The notes beneath the pieces were generated by a model, which did not search any database, was not told where the DNA came from, and saw only the letters and a list, made by a program, of their open reading frames with translations. This document shows, in pieces, positions 27,049 to 35,185 of a DNA stretch of 64,000 nt. The translations under genes and the position numbers were made by a program. Where the stretch lies: the NCBI GenBank assembly GCA_963815445.1, contig CAWFGV010000011.1:372001-436000 (forward strand), read 5' to 3'. The first letter of the stretch is position 1, and each line of letters opens with the position of its first letter. This DNA comes from JANLYC01 sp963815445 (GTDB lineage: Bacteria; Actinomycetota; Actinomycetes; Propionibacteriales; Nocardioidaceae).

Positions 27049-27683
27049 CCGCACCGCCGCGCGTGGTCCTGCTCGACTACGGTTCGGGCAACGTGCGCTC
27101 CGCTGAGCGTGCACTCCAGCGAGCCGGCGCCGACGTCGAGGTGACGGCAGAGCGCGCCGCGGCGACGGAGGCAGCCGGCCTGGTCGTTCCGGGCGTGGGT
27201 GCGTTCGCCGCCTGCATGGAGGGGCTGGCCGCTGTGCACGGTCCCGAGATCATCGGCCGGCGGCTGGCCGGCGGGCGGCCGGTGCTCGGCATCTGTGTGG
27301 GCCACCAGGTGTTGTTCGAGCACGGCGTCGAACACGAGCTGGACGTGGCCGGTTGCGGTGAGTGGCCGGGTCGGGTCGAGCGTCTGCACGCGGCGGTCCT
27401 GCCCCACATCGGCTGGAACACGGTCGAGACCGCCCCCGACAGCGCGATGTTCGCAGGGGTGGAGGAGGAGCGGTTCTACTTCGTCCACTCCTACGCTGCT
27501 CGGCGCTGGGAGCTGACGACCGACGGGCGCACTCGGGCGCCGCTGGTGTCCTGGACCCGGCACGAAACTGACCGTTTTGTCGCGGCTGTCGAGAACGGTC
27601 CGTTGTGGGCGACCCAGTTCCATCCAGAAAAGTCGGGCGATGCGGGAGCCGTTCTGCTGCGTAACTGGGTCCAACAGTTATGA
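27045..27683 (+). CDS. hisH: Imidazole glycerol phosphate synthase subunit HisH (glutamine amidotransferase)
   Basis: Class I glutaminase that feeds ammonia through the HisF barrel. The 212-residue product has LLDYGSGNVRS at the start, the nucleophile Cys in LGICVGHQVLFE (about 83-94) and the His-Glu pair in QFHPEKSGDAG (about 192-202). The usual nucleophile elbow is GICLGMQ; Val and His replace Leu and Met, which should not affect chemistry. GTG overlaps the hisB stop by 4 nt. The next gene is translationally coupled through ATGA, although its product is not a biosynthetic enzyme. Confidence 0.96.
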   Translation: MTAPPRVVLLDYGSGNVRSAERALQRAGADVEVTAERAAATEAAGLVVPGVGAFAACMEGLAAVHGPEIIGRRLAGGRPVLGICVGHQVLFEHGVEHELDVAGCGEWPGRVERLHAAVLPHIGWNTVETAPDSAMFAGVEEERFYFVHSYAARRWELTTDGRTRAPLVSWTRHETDRFVAAVENGPLWATQFHPEKSGDAGAVLLRNWVQQL

Positions 27684-28216
27684 CGACACGCACTCTGCCA
27701 GTCCAGCCAGTCCAGCCAGTCCAGCCGGTCCAGCCAGTCCAGCCCACCCGGCCGGCACGGCCAGTTCATCTCGCCGCCGGCCTCGCCCTGACGCTCCTGC
27801 TCCTGACGGCCGGTTGCGGCTCGGAGGACTCGAACGCGCCCGCCGGCGCACCGGGAGGCACATCGACCGAGTCGACGTCGACCTCCACGCCGGGGTCGTC
27901 GGACCCGCAGGCGGTCAGCGTGGTCTTCCGGCGTACGGGCGGCATCCGTCCCACCACGGTCAACCTCGTCTATGCCGCGAACCGTGAGGCGCCCGCCGGG
28001 ACCAGCAGCGCGGACGTTCAGGACATCCTCAGCGCGGCCTCGAACCCGCAGCTGCGGAACGTCGAGCTGACCCCCGTCCCCAAGAACACCTGCTGCGACC
28101 GGCAGGAGTACGTCGTCCTGATCACCTACGCGGACGGCACGACCACGTCGTTCCGCACCCTGGACGGGCTGCAGCAGCCGCGGGTCTTCGAGCACCTGCT
28201 GAGCATGCTCGGATGA
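27680..28216 (+). CDS. Putative lipoprotein with a Val-Gln-Pro repeat tail, inside the his run
   Basis: A 178-residue protein with an unusual N-terminus: about 25 residues of VQP repeats, then a hydrophobic stretch and a lipobox LLTAGC, giving lipid-anchored Cys46. Most lipoprotein signals are half this length. The mature part has a Ser/Thr/Gly-rich linker, then a small alpha/beta domain with TTVNLVYAANREAP and an adjacent Cys pair (KNTCCDRQEY). Function unknown. Its ATG overlaps the hisH stop by 4 nt and it overlaps the next gene by 4 nt, so it is co-translated with histidine genes without an obvious metabolic link. Confidence 0.78.
   Translation: MTTRTLPVQPVQPVQPVQPVQPTRPARPVHLAAGLALTLLLLTAGCGSEDSNAPAGAPGGTSTESTSTSTPGSSDPQAVSVVFRRTGGIRPTTVNLVYAANREAPAGTSSADVQDILSAASNPQLRNVELTPVPKNTCCDRQEYVVLITYADGTTTSFRTLDGLQQPRVFEHLLSMLG
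27698..27742 (+). repeat. Five 9-bp tandem repeats (CCAGTCCAG) in the lipoprotein signal region
   Basis: Five head-to-tail copies of CCAGTCCAG, one with a single change (CCGGTCCAG at 27725), encode Val-Gln-Pro triplets. In-frame nonamers can gain or lose copies by slippage without breaking the gene. Confidence 0.9.
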
Positions 28217-28560
28217 GCAAGCAGCGTGCGCTGCGGAGGGCCGCCCGTGACGCCGAGCGCGAGCGCCGTGAGGACGAACGGGCGCGGCTGGTTGCTGCGG
28301 CCGCGCTGAAGCGGGCGCGACGAGCCCGGTGGCGCGCTCGACTGGCCTGGTTGCCCGGTGTCGGCTCGACGCGTTGGGCGAGGTCCACCGGACCGCTCGC
28401 GACCAAGCGCCGGCGTACGTGGGGGCTCATCGCTGTTGCGTTCCTGGTGCTGCAGGCGCTGACGTGGATCGTGACCCCGGGCTGGGGGCTCCGAGTGGCT
28501 GTGCTCGTCGTCAGCTTGTTCGCGGTTCCGGTGATCGTCGTCCTGACGAGCTCGTCCTGA
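28213..28560 (+). CDS. Small basic membrane protein of unknown function
   Basis: A 115-residue protein that I do not recognise. Residues 1-65 are extremely rich in Arg and Ala (for example RRAARDAERERREDERAR) and probably helical, able to bind nucleic acid or acidic lipids. Two hydrophobic segments follow (about 71-86 and 92-111) with a short extracytoplasmic turn. ATG overlaps the lipoprotein stop by 4 nt, so the pair is probably made together. The next gene, hisA, appears to have its own promoter. Confidence 0.72.
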   Translation: MSKQRALRRAARDAERERREDERARLVAAAALKRARRARWRARLAWLPGVGSTRWARSTGPLATKRRRTWGLIAVAFLVLQALTWIVTPGWGLRVAVLVVSLFAVPVIVVLTSSS

Positions 28561-28620
28561 CATCGGGCGACCCCGCCCGGGAGCGAAGACCCACCGGCTC
28601 CGGTCCGGGCTGGTCCCTCC

Positions 28621-28626
28621 TAGGCT
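28621..28626 (+). promoter_or_regulatory. -10 box for leaderless hisA
   Basis: TAGGCT precedes the hisA ATG by 7 nt with no ribosome site, which suggests an internal promoter that separates hisA-hisF from the upstream his genes. Confidence 0.55.
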
Positions 28627-28633
28627 TCTCCGC

Positions 28634-29359
28634 ATGACCTCCCTCGAGCTGCTCCCGGCCGTCGACGTCTCGGCCGGACGGGCTGTCCAGCTGGTCCAGG
28701 GGAAAGCCGGCACGGAGCGGGTCTTCGGGGAGCCGGTCGCGTCGGCGCTGCGCTGGCAGCAGGCGGGTGCACGCTGGGTCCACCTGGTCGACCTCGACGC
28801 TGCGTTCCGCCGCGGTCACAACCATCAGCTGTTGACGGAGGTCGTGGCGGCGCTGGACATCGATGTCGAGCTCTCCGGTGGCATCCGCGACGACACAACG
28901 TTGGCCGCGGCACTGGGCACCGGCTGCCGACGCGTGAACATCGGTACGGCGGCACTCGAGAACCCCCAGTGGTGCGCGGACGTGATCGCTGAGCACGGCG
29001 ACCGGATCGCCATCGGTCTGGACGTCCGTGGCACCACGCTGGCGGCGCGCGGCTGGACCAAGGAGGGTGGAGACCTCTACGAGGTGTTGGCGCGGTTGGA
29101 TGACGCGGGCTGCGCACGCTACGTCGTCACGGACGTGCGCAGGGACGGCATGTTGCAGGGCCCGAACCTCGATCTGCTGCGCGATGTGTGCGGGCGGACG
29201 AACGCCCCGGTCGTCGCCTCCGGCGGCGTCTCGACGATCGAGGACCTGGTCTCCATCTCAGGTCTCGTCGACGTCGGGGTCGAGGGTGCGATCATCGGGA
29301 CGGCGCTCTACACCGGTGCATTCACGCTCGAGGACGCGCTCGCGGCGGTGGCGGGATGA
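28634..29359 (+). CDS. hisA: Phosphoribosyl isomerase HisA, probably bifunctional PriA type
   Basis: A 241-residue TIM barrel that isomerises ProFAR to PRFAR. The catalytic Asp at the first strand is in LLPAVDVSAGRAVQL (about 6-20) and the second in VVTDVRRDGMLQGPN (about 166-180). In actinobacteria this enzyme commonly also does the TrpF step (PriA). No trpF is seen next to trpC, trpB and trpA downstream, which supports the dual role, although trpF could lie elsewhere. It overlaps hisF by 4 nt. Probably transcribed from a leaderless promoter immediately upstream. Confidence 0.93.
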   Translation: MTSLELLPAVDVSAGRAVQLVQGKAGTERVFGEPVASALRWQQAGARWVHLVDLDAAFRRGHNHQLLTEVVAALDIDVELSGGIRDDTTLAAALGTGCRRVNIGTAALENPQWCADVIAEHGDRIAIGLDVRGTTLAARGWTKEGGDLYEVLARLDDAGCARYVVTDVRRDGMLQGPNLDLLRDVCGRTNAPVVASGGVSTIEDLVSISGLVDVGVEGAIIGTALYTGAFTLEDALAAVAG

Positions 29360-30117
29360 GCCTCGCGATCCGGGTGATCCCCTGCCTGGACGTCGACGAC
29401 GGACGGGTGGTCAAGGGTGTCAGGTTCAGCGCACTGCGCGAGGTCGGCGACCCGGTCGAGCTCGCGCGACGGTATGACGCCCAGGGGGCCGACGAGCTGA
29501 CCTTCCTGGATGTGACGGCGTCCAAGCAGCGACGCGACACGGTTCTCGACGTGGTGCGGCATACGGCCGAGCAGGTCTTCATCCCGCTGACTGTCGGGGG
29601 AGGTGTGCGGTCGATCGAGGACGTCGACGTCCTGCTGCGCGCCGGCGCGGACAAGGTCGCGGTCAACACCGCCGCCATCGACCGCCCGGAGGTCATCGTC
29701 GAGATCGCCCGGCGTTTCGGACGGCAGGTGCTGGTGCTGAGCGTCGACGCGCGGCGGGACGCGTCGACGCCGTCAGGCTTCGAGGTGACCACGCACGGCG
29801 GATCGGCAGGCACCGGGGTCGACGCCCTGCAGTGGGCCCGACGGGGAGCAGACCTGGGTGCCGGAGAGATCTTGCTCAACGCGATGGACGCCGACGGCAC
29901 CAAGGAGGGTTTCGACCTCGAGCTCATCCGGGCGGTGCGCGAGGTGGTTTCGGTCCCCGTCATCGCCAGTGGTGGCGCCGGCGCAGTCGAGCACTTCGCG
30001 CCCGCCGTCGACGCCGGGGCCGACGCCGTGCTGGCAGCCAGCGTGTTCCACGACGGGCTGATGACGATCGGTGCGGTCAAGTCGGCGATGGCAGCAGCCG
30101 GCCTGCCGGTGCGCTGA
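29356..30117 (+). CDS. hisF: Imidazole glycerol phosphate synthase subunit HisF (cyclase)
   Basis: TIM-barrel cyclase that closes the imidazole ring of PRFAR using ammonia from HisH, releasing IGP and AICAR. The 253-residue product shows both catalytic aspartates: IPCLDVDDGRVVKGVRF (about 8-24) and VLSVDARRD (about 127-135). Phosphate-binding glycines appear in TVGGGVRSIEDV and VIASGGAGAVEHF. ATG is within the ATGA shared with hisA; a longer in-frame extension into hisA is rejected. It converges with the next gene only 10 bp away. Confidence 0.97.
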   Translation: MSLAIRVIPCLDVDDGRVVKGVRFSALREVGDPVELARRYDAQGADELTFLDVTASKQRRDTVLDVVRHTAEQVFIPLTVGGGVRSIEDVDVLLRAGADKVAVNTAAIDRPEVIVEIARRFGRQVLVLSVDARRDASTPSGFEVTTHGGSAGTGVDALQWARRGADLGAGEILLNAMDADGTKEGFDLELIRAVREVVSVPVIASGGAGAVEHFAPAVDAGADAVLAASVFHDGLMTIGAVKSAMAAAGLPVR

Positions 30118-30127
30118 GACCATCCAG

Positions 30128-30823
30128 TCAGCCGTTGGACGTGGCCCCGCCGGTGCGGTCGAGGTCATCGGGGCCACCGTCGAGGTGAATCTGGGCCACG
30201 GCCCTTCGGCCATAGACATACAGCGCGAGCTCGACGGGGAGTCCACGCACGACCACCGGACGGGAACCTTTGCGCGCCACCAGGGACTCACCGGTGTCGG
30301 ACCGCTCGATCACGAGCGCGGTGGGCGCCTGGCGGGCGATCACCCTGGCCATGACCCGCAGCGGCCGCCAGATCTGGTCCTGCGCCCAGGCGGGCAGGTT
30401 GCGGGGCTGCCAGTTCGACTCGGCGCGACGCACGTCCTCGTGGTGGATGAGGTGCTCCAGGGTGTTGAGCCGGCTCTCGACTCCGGGCACCCGGAACACG
30501 GACAGCTGCGGCGGCCCGGTGCGGAACCGCTGGACCAGGTCATCGAAGGCCGCTCGGGCGGCGAGATCGTGCACGGCTGCATCCCCGAGCTTGGGCACGG
30601 AGGCTCGGAACGAGCTCACCGGATCACTCTCCCGCAGGACGAGGTGAGCGGCCAGCTGATGTGCGGTCCAGTGTCCGGACAGCGTCGGAGCGTCAGCGCC
30701 GACCCGCTCGAAGGTCTCAGCCAACAGGGCCCGCTCGACCCGGCTCACAGCCGGTCCGGAGCCGGCCGAACCGCGGGTCTCGTAGACCAGACGGAGGTCG
30801 CGGGGGTCGGGTGCGGAAGTCAT
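30128..30823 (-). CDS. TIGR03085-like DinB/maleylpyruvate isomerase-type metal-binding protein
   Basis: A 231-residue protein of the actinobacterial TIGR03085 type, related to DinB and mycothiol-dependent maleylpyruvate isomerases. SRVERALLAETFERVGADAPTLSGHWTAHQLAAHLVLRE (about 27-65) is the helical bundle start; HHEDVRRAE (about 131-139) supplies a likely metal ligand cluster. Members may use mycothiol, but no activity is established. It lies on the minus strand between hisF and hisI, a placement common in relatives. The ATG lies 6 nt from a TAGGCT -10 box, so it is probably leaderless. Confidence 0.82.
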   Translation of the reverse strand: MTSAPDPRDLRLVYETRGSAGSGPAVSRVERALLAETFERVGADAPTLSGHWTAHQLAAHLVLRESDPVSSFRASVPKLGDAAVHDLAARAAFDDLVQRFRTGPPQLSVFRVPGVESRLNTLEHLIHHEDVRRAESNWQPRNLPAWAQDQIWRPLRVMARVIARQAPTALVIERSDTGESLVARKGSRPVVVRGLPVELALYVYGRRAVAQIHLDGGPDDLDRTGGATSNG

Positions 30824-30829
30824 CGTCTC

Positions 30830-30835
30830 AGCCTA
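30830..30835 (-). promoter_or_regulatory. -10 box for the leaderless TIGR03085-like gene
   Basis: On the minus strand TAGGCT precedes the ATG by 6 nt. Confidence 0.55.
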
Positions 30836-30864
30836 GGCAGGCGACGGACGACGTTCCCACCCGC

Positions 30865-31239
30865 ATGTCAGACAATGGGCCCGTGGACACGACTGGTTAC
30901 ACGGCAGCGGCCGACGGACCTGCGGCGCTCGACCTCCGATTCGACGAACGCGGCCTCGTCCCGGTCGTCGTGCAGGAGGCCACGACCCGCGACGTGCTGA
31001 TGCTGGCGTGGATGGACGCCGAGGCGATCCATCGCACCCGCACCTCCGGGCGGGCCACCTACTGGAGCCGTAGCCGCCGGGAGTACTGGGTCAAGGGGGA
31101 GACCTCGGGCCACCGCCAGCTGGTTCGGGAGCTGCGGGCGGACTGTGACGGCGACACGCTACTGCTCACGGTGGACCAGACCGGACCCGCATGCCACACC
31201 GGTACGACAACCTGCTTCGACGAGGGGCTCATCACCTGA
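30865..31239 (+). CDS. hisI: Phosphoribosyl-AMP cyclohydrolase
   Basis: Zinc enzyme that opens the adenine ring of PR-AMP, third step of histidine synthesis. The 124-residue product is the cyclohydrolase only; the HisE pyrophosphohydrolase domain is absent, as usual in actinobacteria. Motifs: VLMLAWMDAEA (about 48-58), YWSRSRREYWVKGETSGHRQ (about 70-89) and metal ligands in RADCDGD plus GPACHTGTTTCF (about 109-120). Start uncertain: ATG 30865 lacks a ribosome site, whereas GTG 30883 lies 6 nt after GACAAT and could be a leaderless start. Confidence 0.94.
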   Translation: MSDNGPVDTTGYTAAADGPAALDLRFDERGLVPVVVQEATTRDVLMLAWMDAEAIHRTRTSGRATYWSRSRREYWVKGETSGHRQLVRELRADCDGDTLLLTVDQTGPACHTGTTTCFDEGLIT

Positions 31240-31309
31240 GCCATCCTTCGGGACCTCGCAGTGTCGGTAGCGTCTGCTGTCCTGAGGCATCCGACCCGAG
31301 GAGGAGATC

Positions 31310-32182
31310 GTGCGCTATGGCCTCGACGTCACCGCGGCCGGTCCGTGGGGCAGGCCTGAGCAGATCGCCGAGCTGGCTGTTCGGGCTGAAGCGGCCGGCT
31401 GGGACGGCGTCTTCTTCGAGGACTACCTCCGTTTCCCCAGCGACGGCGACCCCGTGGACACCTACGACGTCTGGATCACCCTCGCGTTGGTCGCCGCTGC
31501 GACGTCGCGCGTCACCCTCGGTCCGATGGTGGCCGCCCTGCCACGTCGTCGGCCGTGGACGGTGGCGTCCCAGGCCGTCACGGTCGATCACCTCTCGGGC
31601 GGCCGGCTGGTCCTCGGGGTCGGAATCGGAGACACCGAACCGACGAACTTCACGAGCTTCGGCGAGACCGGTGACCTCAGACGTCGTGCCGCCATGCTCG
31701 ATGAGTCCCTGGAGGTGATCAACCGGCTCTGGTCCGGCGCACCGGTCACGTTCACAGGGGAGCACTACCAGCTCACCGATGCCGTGCTCGCCCCGCAGCC
31801 GGTGCAGTCACCCCGCATCCCGATCTGGGTCGGCGGCACGTTGACCCGGCCGCGGCCGCGCAGCCGTGCACTCAGGTGGGACGGCGCATGTATGTACCGG
31901 ATCCCGCAGGAGGACGGCTGGCAGGACGTCACCCCGGACGACGTACGCCGGCTCCGAGCCGACGCGGACGATCGACCAGGCGGAGGTGACGGCTACCTGA
32001 TCGCGGTCGGCGGCCGCGAGCGGGGATCAGACGCGGCCGGGCTGCGGAACGACCGTGCCTATGTCCAGGCGTTGGCCGCCGCAGGAGTCGATTGGTGGCA
32101 TGAGTACGTACCGCCCCGGCTGTCCTTCGACGAGGCCTGCCGCCGGATCGACTCCGGGCCGCTGCGCGCAGACGGCGCCTGA
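31310..32182 (+). CDS. LLM class flavin- or F420-dependent oxidoreductase
   Basis: A 290-residue luciferase-like monooxygenase family protein (TIM barrel). Recognisable parts: RYGLDVTAAGPWGRPEQIAELA at the start, GWDGVFFEDYL (about 28-38), TSRVTLGPMV (about 64-73), HLSGGRLVLGVGIGD (about 91-105) and the C-terminal DWWHEYVPPR. Whether it uses FMN or F420 and on which substrate cannot be told. GAGGAGGAGATC before the GTG is an excellent ribosome site. It occupies the place where trpE is found in many relatives, but is unrelated to it. Confidence 0.86.
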   Translation: MRYGLDVTAAGPWGRPEQIAELAVRAEAAGWDGVFFEDYLRFPSDGDPVDTYDVWITLALVAAATSRVTLGPMVAALPRRRPWTVASQAVTVDHLSGGRLVLGVGIGDTEPTNFTSFGETGDLRRRAAMLDESLEVINRLWSGAPVTFTGEHYQLTDAVLAPQPVQSPRIPIWVGGTLTRPRPRSRALRWDGACMYRIPQEDGWQDVTPDDVRRLRADADDRPGGGDGYLIAVGGRERGSDAAGLRNDRAYVQALAAAGVDWWHEYVPPRLSFDEACRRIDSGPLRADGA

Positions 32183-32199
32183 CCGCTCACACTGGGGTG

Positions 32200-32820
32200 A
32201 TGGGCACTGTGTCGCGACCACGGATCCGCTACGGCCCGACGCTGGTGCTCGGTCTCGTCGGTGCACTCGCGGTCACCGTTGGCGTCGCCAAGGCGTGGGT
32301 GACGGCGACCGCCCGGGTGCCCGGACTCCCCACGATCGAAGTCGGTGTGACCGGCGCCGACCTCGCGCCCCTCGCAGGTGCGCTCGGCGTGGTCGTGCTC
32401 GCCGGCTTCGGCGCCGTGATCGCGACTCGAGGATGGGCGCGTCGCGTGGTAGGCATCCTGATCGTGGCTGCCGCGGCCGTCGTGCTGGTCACCGCGATCC
32501 ATCCGCCCGGCGCCACCGGAGCGCTGGAGGACGGGTTGTCCGCCAAGGGGTGGAGCTCCGGCGCGTACTCCACCGGAACTGTCGGGTGGCGTTGGGTTTC
32601 GCTCGCCGGCGCCCTGATCTCGATGGGAGCGGGAGCTGCGATTTCGCGCTACGCGTCACGATGGGCCACGATGGGCCAGGAGTACGACGCTCCCACCCGG
32701 GAGGGGACAGCCGCATCAGGCCCCGATGCCGAGGCGGCCGACATGGCCGAGCTGAGCGAGGCCGACGTGTGGCGCGAGATCGACCAGGGTCGCGACCCGA
32801 CCCGTCGCGACCGAGCATGA
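32200..32820 (+). CDS. Trp-operon-associated membrane protein (TIGR02234 / Trp_oprn_chp)
   Basis: A 206-residue membrane protein of the family found between trpE and trpC in actinobacteria. Four hydrophobic segments occur at about 11-28, 47-67, 75-92 and 123-143. Between the third and fourth is the short extracytoplasmic loop with HPPGATGALEDGL and SAYSTGTVGWRW-like residues typical of the family. The C-terminal 60 residues are acidic and cytoplasmic (EADVWREIDQGRDPTRRDRA). Function unknown. ATG 32200 lies 6 nt after CACACT; GTG 32197 is an alternative. It marks the trp block even though trpE is missing. Confidence 0.85.
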   Translation: MGTVSRPRIRYGPTLVLGLVGALAVTVGVAKAWVTATARVPGLPTIEVGVTGADLAPLAGALGVVVLAGFGAVIATRGWARRVVGILIVAAAAVVLVTAIHPPGATGALEDGLSAKGWSSGAYSTGTVGWRWVSLAGALISMGAGAAISRYASRWATMGQEYDAPTREGTAASGPDAEAADMAELSEADVWREIDQGRDPTRRDRA

Positions 32821-32888
32821 CACGACACAATGAGGTGTCACCGACCGGGACGGACGTCGACGGTGACCGACGAGAGGAGCCAGGCCAC

Positions 32889-33077
32889 ATGGCCGACAGT
32901 CACGGATCAACACCCGCCGCGTGGACCGCAGTGGTGCTCGTGCTCATCGCCTTCATGGTCGGGGCGGTTGGGCTGGTCATCGCCAACTGGCTCGTGTTCT
33001 GGGTCGGCGCGGGTCTGCTGGTGGTCTCTGGTCTGGTCGGCAAGATCATGCAGGCCATGGGACTCGGGTCGCACTAG
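32889..33077 (+). CDS. HGxxPAAW family small membrane protein
   Basis: A 62-residue protein with the actinobacterial family motif HGSTPAAW at residues 5-12, followed by two hydrophobic helices (about 13-33 and 35-54) and a short polar tail. Members are regularly encoded between the Trp-associated membrane protein and trpC. Function unknown. GAGAGGAG lies about 9 nt before the ATG. The open frame extends far upstream in the shadow of the previous gene and that extension is discarded. Confidence 0.88.
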   Translation: MADSHGSTPAAWTAVVLVLIAFMVGAVGLVIANWLVFWVGAGLLVVSGLVGKIMQAMGLGSH

Positions 33078-33126
33078 CGGCCTGACGTGATTGCGATGGA
33101 CCGGACGTGATTCCCATGGAGCTGTG

Positions 33127-33936
33127 ATGTCTGTTCTCGACGACATACTCGTCGGCGTACGCGAGGACCTCGCCCTGCGCCAGGCGATGGTGGGGCTCGA
33201 CGACCTCAAAGAGTTCGCCGCCCGCCAGCCGCCTGCTCTCGATCCCATGCCCGGCTACCGCGCGTCCGGCGTCTCCGTCATCGCCGAGGTCAAACGGTCG
33301 AGCCCGAGCAAGGGCTCGCTGGCCGCGATAGACGACCCCGCCGCGTTGGCCGCCGACTATGCGGCCGGCGGCGCCGCCACCATCAGCGTGCTCACCGAGC
33401 AGCGCCGCTTCGGCGGCACGCTCGACGACTTGCGCGCGGTCCGGGCGGCCGTCGAGATCCCGGTGCTGCGCAAGGACTTCATCGTCACCTCCTACCAGCT
33501 CTGGGAGGCGCGAGCCGCGGGTGCCGACCTGGCTCTGCTCATCGTGGCGGCCCTGGACGACAACGAGCTGTCCGGACTCGTCGACCGAGCCCGCTCGATC
33601 GGGCTGACGCCGCTCGTCGAGGTCCACAGCGAGGACGAGATCAGCCGTGCAGTCAGCGCGGGCGCCGACCTCATCGGGGTCAACGCCCGCAACCTCCGGA
33701 CGCTCGAGGTGCATCGCGGCACCTTCGAGCGCCTCGCCCCCCTGATCCCCGATGACATCGTGCGGGTCGCCGAATCGGGAGTCCGCGGCCCTCACGACGT
33801 CCTCGAGCACGCCCGCAACGGTGCCGACGTCGTGCTGGTCGGCGAGTCCCTCGTCACCGGCAAGGACCCGCGCACCGCGGTGTCCGACCTGGTGGCTGCA
33901 GGTGCCCATCCGGCACTCAAGCACCGACACAACTGA
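33127..33936 (+). CDS. trpC: Indole-3-glycerol phosphate synthase
   Basis: TIM-barrel enzyme that closes CdRP to indole-3-glycerol phosphate in tryptophan synthesis. The 269-residue product begins MSVLDDILVGVREDLALRQ, standard for the actinobacterial enzyme. Catalytic segments: VIAEVKRSSPSKG (about 51-63), the lysine in VLRKDFIVT (about 114-122), and NARNLRTLEV (about 188-197) with ESGVRGPHDV near 217. It is a single-function protein, not fused to TrpF. GGAG occurs just before the ATG. 16 nt separate it from trpB. Confidence 0.96.
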   Translation: MSVLDDILVGVREDLALRQAMVGLDDLKEFAARQPPALDPMPGYRASGVSVIAEVKRSSPSKGSLAAIDDPAALAADYAAGGAATISVLTEQRRFGGTLDDLRAVRAAVEIPVLRKDFIVTSYQLWEARAAGADLALLIVAALDDNELSGLVDRARSIGLTPLVEVHSEDEISRAVSAGADLIGVNARNLRTLEVHRGTFERLAPLIPDDIVRVAESGVRGPHDVLEHARNGADVVLVGESLVTGKDPRTAVSDLVAAGAHPALKHRHN

Positions 33937-33952
33937 CGATGGCGGACGCTTC

Positions 33953-35185
33953 ATGACCAATCCTGGCCCCGAGCAGCTCCCGGACGCGACCGGGCACTTC
34001 GGCCGCTTCGGTGGTCGCTTCATGCCTGAAGCACTGATGGCGCCCCTCGACGAGCTCGAGCAGCACTGGCGCTCGGCGATGGCGGACGACGGCTTCACCG
34101 GCGAGCTCGACCGGCTGATGCGGGAGTACGGCGGGCTGCCCTCCCGCCTGTATGTCGCGGACCGGTTCTCCGAGCTCGTCGGTGCACGGGTCCTGCTCAA
34201 GCGCGAGGACCTCAACCACACCGGTGCCCACAAGATCCGCAACGTTCTCGGTCAGGCGCTGCTCACCCAGCGCATGGGCAAGAAGCGGGTCATCGCCGAG
34301 ACGGGGGCCGGCCAGCACGGCGTCGCGACCGCAACCGCATGTGCTTACTTCGGACTCGAGTGCATCGTCTACATGGGCGAGGTCGACACCGTGCGGCAAG
34401 CCCTCAACGTCGCCCGGATGAAGATGCTGGGGGCAGCGGTCGTACCGGTGACGACCGGCAGCCGCACCCTCAAGGACGCGATCAACGAAGCGCTTCGCGA
34501 CTGGGTGGCCAACGTCGACTCCACCCACTACCTGCTCGGCACCGCGGCCGGCGCTCATCCGTTCCCGGCCATGGTCCGCGACTTCACCCGCGGCATCGGT
34601 GACGAGACGCGAGCACAGACCCTCGAGCTGCTCGGGCGGCTGCCCGACGCGGCCCTCGCGTGCGTCGGAGGCGGCAGCAACGCGATCGGGATGTTCGCCG
34701 GTTTCATCGCGGACGAGTCCGTGCGGCTGTACGGCTTCGAGGCCGGCGGTGACGGCTTCGAGACCGGACGCCACGCCGCCACGATCAGCGCCGGCGAGGT
34801 CGGTGTGCTGCACGGAACGCGTTCCTTCCTGCTCCAGGACGAGGACGGTCAGACGATCGAGTCGCACTCGATCTCGGCCGGCCTCGACTACCCCGGTGTC
34901 GGGCCCGAGCACGCCTGGCTCGCAGACACCGGCCGGGCGACATACCGTCCCATCACCGATGCCCAGGCCATGGACGCCATGGCGGCGCTGGCTCGCAGTG
35001 AGGGCATCATCCCGGCGATCGAGAGTGCGCATGCGTTGGCCGGCGCTTACGAGGTGGCCCGTGAGCTCGGACCCGAGGCCGTGCTCGCCATCTGCCTGTC
35101 CGGGCGCGGCGACAAGGACATGGAGACCGCGGCGAACTGGTTCGACCTCATTCGGACGAACGCGGCCGGGGAGCAGTCCGCGTGA
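33953..35185 (+). CDS. trpB: Tryptophan synthase beta chain
   Basis: PLP enzyme that condenses indole with serine. The 410-residue product shows FGRFGGRFMPEALMAPLDELE at the start, the PLP lysine in NHTGAHKIRNVLGQALL (about 87-103), AETGAGQHGVATATA (about 112-126), and the phosphate loop VGGGSNAIGMF (about 239-249). It is a TrpB1-type subunit, expected to channel indole from TrpA. Start at ATG 33953; nothing conserved lies before it. The stop overlaps the trpA start by 4 nt. Confidence 0.97.
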   Translation: MTNPGPEQLPDATGHFGRFGGRFMPEALMAPLDELEQHWRSAMADDGFTGELDRLMREYGGLPSRLYVADRFSELVGARVLLKREDLNHTGAHKIRNVLGQALLTQRMGKKRVIAETGAGQHGVATATACAYFGLECIVYMGEVDTVRQALNVARMKMLGAAVVPVTTGSRTLKDAINEALRDWVANVDSTHYLLGTAAGAHPFPAMVRDFTRGIGDETRAQTLELLGRLPDAALACVGGGSNAIGMFAGFIADESVRLYGFEAGGDGFETGRHAATISAGEVGVLHGTRSFLLQDEDGQTIESHSISAGLDYPGVGPEHAWLADTGRATYRPITDAQAMDAMAALARSEGIIPAIESAHALAGAYEVARELGPEAVLAICLSGRGDKDMETAANWFDLIRTNAAGEQSA

